Source: Nostocoides sp. (lineage in GTDB: Bacteria > Actinomycetota > Actinomycetes > Actinomycetales > Dermatophilaceae). Taken from it: a DNA stretch of 20,637 nucleotides. Numbering within the stretch: the stretch's first letter is position 1; every line of letters begins with the position of its first letter. A model generated the notes under the pieces. The model searched no databases and was not told where the DNA came from. It was given only the letters and a program-made list of their open reading frames with translations. Position numbers and translations under genes: made by a program. The stretch covers positions 1-20,637 of the forward strand of contig JADJEA010000003.1 of assembly GCA_016702415.1 (NCBI GenBank), in the 5' to 3' direction. This document shows positions 7,156-13,311 of this stretch, piece after piece.

Positions 7156-7514
7156 ATCGTGTCAGTGCAGGTCAGTGGCCTGTGGCGGCCGCCTCAACAG
7201 GGCGCCACGGGCGCCGCACGCAAGGTCCGCGTCCCCGTGGCGTCCCCGAGGGCCGCGTTGACCCGGGCCATGGTCGGGGACGCGAGGTGCTCCGCCACGC
7301 CATCGCCACCAGCGGCGCCGAGGTCAGCGCAACGCTGACCGCTCGATCCGAGGACCCGGCGCCCCCGTTCACCCCCAGGCCCACGCCATCGGTCAGGCGA
7401 CCGCAGTGGTCGCCCAGTCGTCACTCGGCACCCAGCCGAGGCGTCGAGGGCCCCAGCCTCGGACGGTGGGTCCATGCGTCGCCGCCTTCAGGCCAGCACG
7501 CTCGGGCGATCTGC
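7156..7514. other. Left flank of the island: no convincing gene; GTCCCC repeats
   Basis: These 359 bp between the left repeat and the HEPN stop hold no ORF with a recognisable family or good start. A short minus-strand reading (MARVNAALGDATGTRTLRA, from about 7272 to 7194) is the best candidate remnant. Two GTCCCC units sit at 7231 and 7242, and an inverted partner at 7276-7281. CGTCCCCGA (7241-7249) and TCGGGGACG (7274-7282) form a 9-bp inverted repeat. Confidence 0.5.
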
Positions 7515-7854
7515 TCACAGACGGAGGCTCCCGGCGATGGCCCGCCCGATGTCGCCGATGATCCCGGGAACGTCACGCTGCAAGGTGGTCCGGACGATGG
7601 CAGGACTGACCAGGAGGTAGCCGTGGGCGATGCGGTTGCGCATCCCCCACATCTGCGGCCAGGAGTCCCCGAAGAGCCGGCCACGGGTGGCATCGTCCAG
7701 CCCGGCCAGGACCTCGATCCCAGCCGACAACCGCATGCAGATCGCGTCGATCGTCTTCTGGTCCTCCACGTCCCCTGTGCCGTAGTCGACGACGACCTCG
7801 GTGCGCCAGCGCATCCGCCAGCACCTGCCGAGTCGGCCGCTGCCGCCGAGTCAC
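7515..7854 (-). CDS. hepT: HepT-like HEPN ribonuclease toxin (DUF86), frameshifted near the N-terminus
   Basis: A small helical toxin of about 112 residues. The bulk reads DYGTGDVEDQKTIDAICMRLSAGIEVLAG, then FGDSWPQMWGMRNRIAHGYLLV, and ends RDVPGIIGDIGRAIAGSLRL at TGA 7517-7515. RNRIAHGY is the exact R-x4-H-x-Y motif of HepT toxins (about 7617-7640). Arg and His form the RNase site, and the Tyr is the residue AMPylated by the partner in characterised HepT-MNT pairs. The start GTG 7854 overlaps the MNT stop as GTGA and gives VTRRQRPTRQVLADALAH; a one-base break near 7805-7815 then joins it to the main frame. Toxin second and coupled to its antitoxin is the expected order. If the break is real, the toxin is silent. 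Confidence 0.85.
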
Positions 7855-8375
7855 AGCGGCACCGCCTCGGCAAGGACCCGGGCGCGCAGGGCGGGGCGGA
7901 TGGAGTCATCCGGGACCAGATCCACCGCCACGCCCACCACCTCGGCGACCTCGCGCTCCAAGGTGCCGAGCTCGATCAGGCTCAGCGGCCGCCCCATCGT
8001 GAAGACCAGGTCCACGTCGGAGTCCTCCCGTTCCTGACCGGTCGCGACCGACCCGAACACTCGGACATTGCTGCCACCCGCCGCCCTGACGACGCCGAGC
8101 ACCTCGACGCGGTGAGCGCGCAACCGGCGGGCCAGCGGGCCGGTGCCGTGGAACCGCAGCAGCCTGGACACCTCCGGTTGGCTTCGTCCGATCTCCGCGG
8201 CGATCTCGGCCTGTGTCATCCCCCGGCCGCCGCTCGGACGGCGTGCCAGGGTCGGCGCGAGCCCTCTGGACGGCCGCGTCGCTGTCTCGGGCAACGTGTG
8301 CAAGCGACTTCGGCATGCTCCAATATAGCAAATGCTATGCCCTGTCTCAGGACCCATCGCCGCGTCCCCGTTCAC
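7851..8375 (-). CDS. mntA: MNT-type minimal nucleotidyltransferase antitoxin with N-terminal HTH
   Basis: The C-terminal part has the nucleotidyltransferase signature G-S-x10-D-x-D (FGSVATGQEREDSDVDLVF, residues 108-122 of the longest ORF), followed by LIELGTLEREVAEVVGVAVDLV and ALRARVLAEAVPL. Before it lies a helix-turn-helix (MTQAEIAAEIGRSQPEVSRLLRF, 53-75). MNT antitoxins of this class add AMP to the HEPN toxin Tyr; the HTH suggests self-regulation of the operon. The open frame begins at ATG 8375, but an AT-rich promoter at 8322-8338 lies inside it. A leaderless start at ATG 8316 (MPKSLAHVARDSDAAVQRA) joined by a one-base shift near 8262 therefore looks better and matches the family layout. 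The stop overlaps the hepT start. Confidence 0.85.
   Translation of the reverse strand: MNGDAAMGPETGHSICYIGACRSRLHTLPETATRPSRGLAPTLARRPSGGRGMTQAEIAAEIGRSQPEVSRLLRFHGTGPLARRLRAHRVEVLGVVRAAGGSNVRVFGSVATGQEREDSDVDLVFTMGRPLSLIELGTLEREVAEVVGVAVDLVPDDSIRPALRARVLAEAVPL
8322..8338 (-). promoter_or_regulatory. HEPN-MNT promoter with overlapping palindromic operator
   Basis: ATAGCA-AA-TGCTAT (8325-8338) is a perfect 6+2+6 palindrome and an AT-rich spot in G+C-rich sequence. On the minus strand TATATT (8327-8322) is a good -10 with an extended TG upstream, six bases before ATG 8316. Binding of the MNT HTH here would block the polymerase. No strong -35 was found. Confidence 0.55.
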
Positions 8376-8494
8376 GTCCCCTTAGCCTCCCCGGAGAACC
8401 ACGAAGCACTCCAGGGCACCGACCATGGAATCACCGATCACGTTGAGCTACAACGGAACCGCTCTATCAGGGACAAGGCCCGAACCCCCTAGGT
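8376..8494. other. Right flank of the island: GTCCCC repeats, no convincing gene
   Basis: Between the MNT frame and the right repeat only a 26-codon plus-strand ORF appears (ATG 8425 to TAA 8503-8505, ending inside the repeat), with no family resemblance. GTCCCC units at 8364 and 8376, 12 bp apart, mirror the pair near the left end. CCGCGTCCCCGT occurs identically at 8360-8371 and 7227-7238. Confidence 0.4.
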
Positions 8495-8541
8495 CGCTCT
8501 CCTAAAGCGGGTGTCGCGCGTTCGATTCGCGCCGGGGGCAC
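8495..8541 (+). repeat. attR-like orphan tRNA-Arg 3' half
   Basis: An exact 47-bp copy of 7109-7155. It lacks the acceptor 5' strand and D arm, so it cannot make a tRNA. It marks the displaced native 3' end of the target tRNA gene, and host sequence resumes after it. Confidence 0.9.
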
Positions 8542-8625
8542 CCGGCGCTGTCGTGGTCCGTAGCCTCGACGTGGGGCCGGGCGGCATACCCTCGGTGGTG
8601 ACGCCCACGACCACCAGGAGCGAGC

Positions 8626-9102
8626 ATGGACATCGTCGACAACGGCCCGGAGCCCAACGCCTTCGACATCGAGACCGCGACGACGCAGAACGCCGCTTAT
8701 CGCACGGTCGCCTGGACCGGGAAGTATCTCAGGTCACGCTCATGTCGATCCCGCCCGGGAGTCGATCGGCCTGGAGGTCCACCCCGAGACCGACCAGTTC
8801 CCTCCCGCCTGGACGCCGGCCGCGGCCGGTGCGTCATGGGCCCGGCGCGGGACGACCTGACCTTCACGCAGGACGTCCAGGACGGCTGGAGCATCCAGGT
8901 CCCGGCCGGGGTCTGGCACGACGTCATCAACACCGGGGACGAACCGATGCGGCTGTATGCGGTGTACGCCCCCGTCCACCACGCCGCCGGGATCGTCCAG
9001 GCCACCGCCGCGGAGGCCGAGGCCGACGAGGCGGCCGGGCGCGACGAGCCGCCCGCCTGGAGCATCCAACCCGAGGGCGCCGCACCCGACGGTCACGCCT
9101 GA
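8626..9102 (+). CDS. Cupin-domain protein (frameshifted)
   Basis: Starts at ATG 8626 (MDIVDNGPEPNAFDIETAT) behind AGGAG at 8615-8619. After two breaks (near 8730 and 8760-8810) it reads VTLMSIPPG, ESIGLEVHPETDQF, then RLDAGRGRCVMG and GWSIQVPAGVWHDVINTGDEPMRLYAVYAP. That is a single small beta-barrel with the second cupin motif PAGVWHDVINTG intact. The first motif has HPETDQ in place of the H-x-H-x3-4-E-x6-G pattern, so metal binding may differ from classic cupins. It ends with an acidic Ala/Glu-rich tail (AEAEADEAAGRDEPP) to TGA 9100-9102. Similar proteins are annotated as mannose-6-phosphate isomerase-like cupins without known substrate. It is the first host gene to the right of the island. 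Confidence 0.8.
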   Translation: MDIVDNGPEPNAFDIETATTQNAAYRTVAWTGKYLRSRSCRSRPGVDRPGGPPRDRPVPSRLDAGRGRCVMGPARDDLTFTQDVQDGWSIQVPAGVWHDVINTGDEPMRLYAVYAPVHHAAGIVQATAAEAEADEAAGRDEPPAWSIQPEGAAPDGHA

Positions 9103-9175
9103 CGATCACACCCCTCCGCCACACCTGACAATCACTCGGACGGTCGCGCCCTCGCACGGATCCGCTCGAGGCGGG

Positions 9176-10256
9176 TCAGTCCGGGATGCGGTTGCCCTCC
9201 TCATCCCAGTGGGCGGCAACCTTCTTGCTCGGCTGCACCCGCGGGGCTCGCCGGGCATCTTGGGGTGGTCCGGCGGGAATGGCATCTCGCCGAGGCCGGA
9301 CTCGGCATACAGGCGCAGGGTGGTTCGATCGAGTGCGCAACGTCGTCGATGCCCGCCCAGGGGTCGCCGTCGGTGAGCCGGTCCGGCACCGTGAACAGGT
9401 TGTATGCCGCGGGGTCCCGCACCCCGGCGAGTTCGGCCCACGACATCGGCGTCGACACCGGCGCGCCGGGGAGCGGGCGCAGTGAGTAGGCCGAGGCGAT
9501 CGTCCGGTCGCGGCAGTTCTGGTTGAAGTCGACAAAGATGCGCGCGCCGCGCTCCTCCTTCCACCAGGCCGTCGTGACGCCGCTGTCGCGCTTCTCCAGT
9601 TCGCGGCCGAAGCCGATCGCCGCGTGCCGGACATCGGTGAACTCCCACTCGGGGCGGATGCGCACATAGATGTGGATGCCGCGGTTGCCGCTCGTCTTGG
9701 GATAGCCGGTGATCCCGAGGTCCTCGAGCAGTTCGCGGGCCACCCCGGCAACCCGGACGGCGTCGGCGAAGGTCGTGCCGGGCTGGGGATCGAGGTCGAT
9801 GCGCAACTCATCCGGACGGTCCACGTCCCCGCGCCGCACCGGCCACGGGTGGAAGGTCAGCGTCCCCCATGTGGGCGCACCAGACGGGGACGGCAATCTC
9901 GGTCGGGCACACTTCCGCGGCGGTGCGGCCCGAAGGGAAGGTGACCTCGCACGACTGAGATAGTCGGGCGCGCCGACCGGAACCCGCTTCTGGTAGAACG
10001 CATCCGACTTCTCACCGGGGCGACCGGTGCCCAGGGTCATCCCCGGGTGGACGCCCTTGGTCCAGCGCTCCAGAGCGGTGGGCCGCTCCCGCAGCGCGCG
10101 CATGAGGCCGTCGCCGGCGGCGGCGAAGTACTCCGCGACCATCAGCTTGGTGACCTGCGGGGTCGACTCGGTCGCCGGATAGATCACCCGCTCCGGGGAA
10201 CTGACGCGGACGGTTCGGTCGCCGGCGACGACCTCGGCGGCGGTGGGCTTGGCCAT
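9176..10256 (-). CDS. ligD: LigD-type non-homologous end-joining DNA polymerase/primase domain (frameshifted)
   Basis: About 355-360 residues, the size of a stand-alone polymerase domain of the archaeo-eukaryotic primase superfamily. It starts MAKPTAAEVVAGDRTVRVSSPERVIYP and reads KGVHPGMTLG, then FYQKRVPVGAPDYL. A broken stretch (about 9860-9960) precedes GTLTFHPWPVRRGDVDRPDELRIDLDPQPGTTF, where the Asp pair of DLD is the metal site. GYPKTSGNRGIHIYVRIRP carries the nucleotide-binding His, and ARIFVDFNQNCRDRTIASAYSLRP holds the third acidic residue. A break near 9300 leads to the C-terminus PSKKVAAHWDEEGNRIPD at TGA 9178-9176. Such proteins fill gaps and add ribonucleotides during Ku-dependent end joining. 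No ligase or nuclease domain and no ku gene is present here. Confidence 0.85.
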
Positions 10257-10338
10257 GCGCTCACCGTAGGCGCTGACCCGCCAGCGTGGCGGCGTCCGAT
10301 GCCTGGCCCGCTCGCCGTTGCGCCGCCGTCCGAGCGAC

Positions 10339-11235
10339 TCAGCCGGGAGGTCGAAGGGCCGTCGCCGCGGCAGCCTGCACCGCCGTGCTCAATGCCCGCA
10401 GGGGCGGGGAGTCCAGGGGCCAGACCTGCCAATACAGGGGCACATCGACCGGCCGGTCGGGCACGAGCGGGACCAGGCCGGAGGGGGAGGGGAGCGCGGC
10501 ATACTGCAGGTCCGGGATCAGTCCCCAGCCGAGCCCGAGGTGGATGGCACGGGCGAAGTCGGCTGCCGACGGGACATAATGCGTTGGCGGAGTGAGCATT
10601 TCGCCGGTCAGGTCGGCGATGAACCGGTGCTGCATCGTGTCCTTGCGATTGAAGACGACCACGGGTGCGCGCGCGAGCCGGGCGGCGGTCAGTCCGTCCG
10701 GGAAGGCCGCGGCGGCGAAGTCGGGGGCGGCGACCGCGGCATACCGCATCGAGCCCAGCGGCACCACGGAGCACCCGGCGACCGGACGCCCGACCGAGGT
10801 GACCGCCGCGAGGACGGATTCGGACGTGAAGAGTTCGTCGGTGCGGTCCTGGTCGTCGATGTGGAGATCGAAGACCGCCCGGTGGCGGGCGGGCATCCGG
10901 GCGAGCGCGGGCAGGAACCAGGTGGCCAGGGAGTCGGCGTTGACCGCGATGGGCAGCCGGGCGACGGGGGAGTCGGTGGCGAACCCGAGTTCGAGCGCCG
11001 CATCCTCGGCCGCGCGGGTCGCCGTCCGCGCGAGCCGGAGCAGTATGCCGCCCGGTCCCGTCGGGCGCACCGGCCGGGTGCGCGTGACCAGGACCCGCCC
11101 GACGGTGGTCTCGAGTGCCTTGACGCGCTGGCTCACCGCCGACGGTGTCACCCCGAGGAGGGTCGCCGCCGCGTCGAAGGTCCCCTCGTCGATCACGGCG
11201 GCCAGGGTGCGGAGCTGGTCCAGGCTCATGTCCAT
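10339..11235 (-). CDS. lysG: LysR-family regulator of amino-acid export, LysG/ArgP-like
   Basis: Intact, 298 residues. The N-terminal winged helix is MSLDQLRTLAAVIDEGTFDAAATLLGVTPSAVSQRVKALE, very close to the ArgP/LysG subfamily. The effector domain includes ADSLATWFLPALARMP, DLHIDDQDRTDELFTSESVLAAVTS and the C-terminal AADFARAIHLGLGWGLIPDLQ. In Corynebacterium LysG senses Lys, Arg or His and activates the divergent lysE. Here a lysE homologue starts 71 bp away on the other strand, which makes the assignment firm. Either ATG 11235 or ATG 11229 may be used; the second matches the usual family start. It is one of few genes without a break. It contains the octamer three times, once as an ATA isoleucine codon (GGIL, near 11043). 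Confidence 0.9.
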   Translation of the reverse strand: MDMSLDQLRTLAAVIDEGTFDAAATLLGVTPSAVSQRVKALETTVGRVLVTRTRPVRPTGPGGILLRLARTATRAAEDAALELGFATDSPVARLPIAVNADSLATWFLPALARMPARHRAVFDLHIDDQDRTDELFTSESVLAAVTSVGRPVAGCSVVPLGSMRYAAVAAPDFAAAAFPDGLTAARLARAPVVVFNRKDTMQHRFIADLTGEMLTPPTHYVPSAADFARAIHLGLGWGLIPDLQYAALPSPSGLVPLVPDRPVDVPLYWQVWPLDSPPLRALSTAVQAAAATALRPPG

Positions 11236-11306
11236 GAAGAAATGCTAATGATGGATCAGGAATCTGCGCTGGTGCTCATGATGCCCCCGGGGCTACGGTC
11301 CTGGAC
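11236..11306. promoter_or_regulatory. lysG-lysE divergent promoter region
   Basis: The 71-bp gap is locally AT-richer (GAAGAAATGCTAATGATGG, 11235-11253) and is where a LysG-type activator site is expected. TACGGT at 11294-11299, seven bases before ATG 11307, could be a -10 for a leaderless lysE message. No exact LysG box was established. Confidence 0.45.
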
Positions 11307-11986
11307 ATGGAATCGCCTCTCTCCGCGGCGGTGAGCGGCCTGCTCACCGGGGCCGCCCTGATCATCGCCATCGGCGCCCAGAACGCCTATGTCCTGCGCC
11401 TCGGCATCCAGCGCAGCCATGTCCTGCCGGTGGTCGCCATCTGCGCGGTCTCCGATGCCGTCCTCATCGCCGCCGGGGTGGGCGGGATGGGCGCGGTCGT
11501 GGCCGCCGCCCCCGGCCTGATGACTGCCATCCGGTGGCTCGGCGCGGCCTTTCTGATCACCTATGGCCTCATGGCCGGGCGGCGCGCGCTGGCCCGGCCG
11601 GCCGAGCGTGGATACCAGTGGGGCGGCTGACCTGCGTGGGGAGGTCGCGCCGCAGACCACCCGGGCTGACGCGCCTGGCCGCGTGCCCGGGCCGGTCAGC
11701 CTGCGGGTCGCCGTGCTCACCGTGCTCGGGTTCACCTGGCTCAATCCCGCACGTCTATCTCGACACCCTCGTCTTCCTCGGCTCGGTCGCGACGTCGCAC
11801 GGCGCCCACAAGTGGTGGTTCGGCGCCGGCGCGGCGCTCGCCTCGCTGCTCTGGTTCAGCGCCCTGGGGTATGGCGCGCGCCTCCTCGCGCCGCTCTTCG
11901 AACGGCCGGTTGCGTGGCGGGTCCTCGACGGCATCATCGCCGTCGTCATGATCACCCTCGGTGCCACCCTCGCGCTGGGCACCTGA
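11307..11986 (+). CDS. lysE: LysE-family L-lysine/L-arginine exporter (frameshifted)
   Basis: A multi-helix inner-membrane exporter of about 220 residues. The N-terminus reads SGLLTGAALIIAIGAQNAYVLRLGIQRSHVLPVVAICAVSDAVLIAAG, containing the LysE family signature GAQNAxVLRxG. Two breaks (near 11625 and 11745) follow in the cytosolic loop. The C-terminal half has LRVAVLTVLGFTWLNPHVYLDTLVFLGSVA, with the conserved TWLNPHVYLDT motif, then WFGAGAALASLLWFSALGYGARLLAP and a last helix WRVLDGIIAVVMITLGATLALGT. The divergent LysG regulator supports export of basic amino acids. The breaks fall in the variable loop and near a C-rich run, in keeping with sequence error. Confidence 0.9.
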
Positions 11987-12057
11987 CGCCCGGACCCCGA
12001 CCTGCCGACGACCTGGACACCCGGGTGGTGCGGCACCCCGGGTTAGGGGTGGGCCGG

Positions 12058-13302
12058 GTGAGCACAGCGGCCCGGGTGGGTGTGGACCGGGAGGGGGCCC
12101 AGCGGCATACGGTCCGGACGCTGATGACCACGCAGGTCTTCGGGGCGTCGGCCTGTCCGCGGGGGGCCACCGTCGGCTCCCTGCTAGCGGAAAAGATCAG
12201 CGGACGCACCGATCTCGCCGGACTGGGCGGGACCTTCCAGACCTTCGGGGCCGCCTTGCTCGCGGTGCCCATCGCCGCGCTTGCACAGCGGGCGGGCCGT
12301 CGGCCGTCGCTGACGATCGCCTACCTGCTCGCCGTCGCCGGGGCCGTCCTCATCGTCCTTGCGGCCGCCCTCAGCAGCTTCGCGGTATTCCTCCTCGGCA
12401 GCGCCCTCCTCGGGTCCGCCACCGCCGCCAACAGCGCGGCCCGGTATGCCGCGACCGACCTCGCGCTGCCGGAACACCGCGGCCGGGACCTCTCGCTGGT
12501 CGTCTGGGTGACCACGGTGGGATCGGTCCTCGGACCCAATCTCGCCGGTCCGGCGCAGCTCGCCCGGGCGCTGCACCTCGACGTCCTTGTCGGTCCGTTC
12601 GTCGTCAGCGCGGTCGCCTTGACCGTGGCCACCACCGTGATGTGGGTCTTCCTGCGGCCCGACCCCCTGCTGCTGGCGCGCGCACTGACGGACCGGCCCG
12701 CCCCGAGTCATCGCGGCTCTCTCTCGCGAGGGATGGGGGCCATCCGGGCGCACCGGCAGGCCCGCCTCGGGGTCGTCGTCATGGCCCTGGGACACATCGT
12801 CATGGTCGCCGTCATGGTCATGACGCCGCTTCACCTGCGTCACGGGCACGCGACGTTGACCGTCATCGGGTTGGTCATCAGCGGCCACATCCTCGGGATG
12901 TTCGCGTTCGCGCCGCTCATGGGGCTGGCCGCCGACCGGTTCGGTGCCGCGGTCGTCTCCCTCTGGGGTGGGCTGGTCCTCGTGCTGGCGACGGGACTGG
13001 CCGGGATCGCGTCCCATGGGTATTCCCACCTTCTCGCGCTCGGCCTGTTCCTGCTCGGTCTGGGGTGGTCGGCGACCTTCGTGGCCGGGTCGCTCCTGCT
13101 CGTCTCGGGGGTCGCCGTCGACGAGCGTCCCGCCGCCCAGGGGGTCGCCGACCTGGTCATGGGGTTGGCGGCTGCCGCAGGGGTGCCGCCGCGGGTGGTC
13201 GTCGAGCGACTCGGGTATGCCCGCCTCGCTCACCTCTGCCTGATCGGTGCGGTCCTTGTCGTCATCGCCGGCTGGAGCGCCCTTCCGGGGCGACGGCGTT
13301 AG
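12058..13302 (+). CDS. MFS transporter
   Basis: An unbroken frame of about 414 residues from GTG 12058 (VSTAARVGVDREG). Multiple hydrophobic helices include SLTIAYLLAVAGAVLIVLAAALSSF, ARLGVVVMALGHIVMVAVMVMTPLHL and GLVISGHILGMFAFAPLMGLAADRFG. The last carries the G-x-x-x-D-R-x-G loop motif of the major facilitator family; RAGRRPSL is the equivalent in the first half. SATAANSAARYAATDLALPEHRGRDLSLVVWVTTVGSVLGPNL is a segment I associate with actinobacterial drug/sugar-efflux-like MFS proteins. The start is uncertain because the frame is open upstream. No substrate can be inferred. Spacing to the helicase gene is nine bases, so they may be co-transcribed. Near the end, PPRVVVERLGYARLAH looks locally shifted compared with the family. 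Confidence 0.8.
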   Translation: MSTAARVGVDREGAQRHTVRTLMTTQVFGASACPRGATVGSLLAEKISGRTDLAGLGGTFQTFGAALLAVPIAALAQRAGRRPSLTIAYLLAVAGAVLIVLAAALSSFAVFLLGSALLGSATAANSAARYAATDLALPEHRGRDLSLVVWVTTVGSVLGPNLAGPAQLARALHLDVLVGPFVVSAVALTVATTVMWVFLRPDPLLLARALTDRPAPSHRGSLSRGMGAIRAHRQARLGVVVMALGHIVMVAVMVMTPLHLRHGHATLTVIGLVISGHILGMFAFAPLMGLAADRFGAAVVSLWGGLVLVLATGLAGIASHGYSHLLALGLFLLGLGWSATFVAGSLLLVSGVAVDERPAAQGVADLVMGLAAAAGVPPRVVVERLGYARLAHLCLIGAVLVVIAGWSALPGRRR

Positions 13303-13311
13303 CCTGTGCCC

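Larger units (their letters stand above)
7109..8541. mobile_element. 1.39-kb tRNA-Arg-integrated island carrying a HEPN-MNT module
   Basis: The segment is bounded by 47-bp exact direct repeats (7109-7155 and 8495-8541), the second being an orphan tRNA-Arg 3' half. This is the classic product of site-specific integration into a tRNA by a tyrosine recombinase, with a repeat-to-repeat length of 1386 bp. The only recognisable genes inside are a minus-strand MNT antitoxin and HepT-type HEPN toxin. No integrase, transposase or replication gene is seen, so it is either a remnant or a non-autonomous passenger element moved by an integrase elsewhere. Pairs of GTCCCC repeats lie inside both ends. The window's common octamer is absent from it. 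Confidence 0.75.

Noticed and set aside
7194..7272. A minus-strand MARVNAALGDATG peptide as a recombinase remnant
   Set aside because: Too short, with no catalytic residue or homologous pattern that I can name.
8425..8505. A 26-codon ORF ending in the right attachment repeat, as a possible integrase tail
   Set aside because: No tyrosine-recombinase motif is visible, and the reading is too short to support.
8495..8541. A second tRNA-Arg gene
   Set aside because: Only the anticodon arm onward is present; the acceptor 5' strand and D arm are missing, so it is the attachment-site copy.
11987..12057. A terminator between lysE and the MFS gene
   Set aside because: The CCCGGGTG/CACCCCGGG match needs a bulge and has no T-run.
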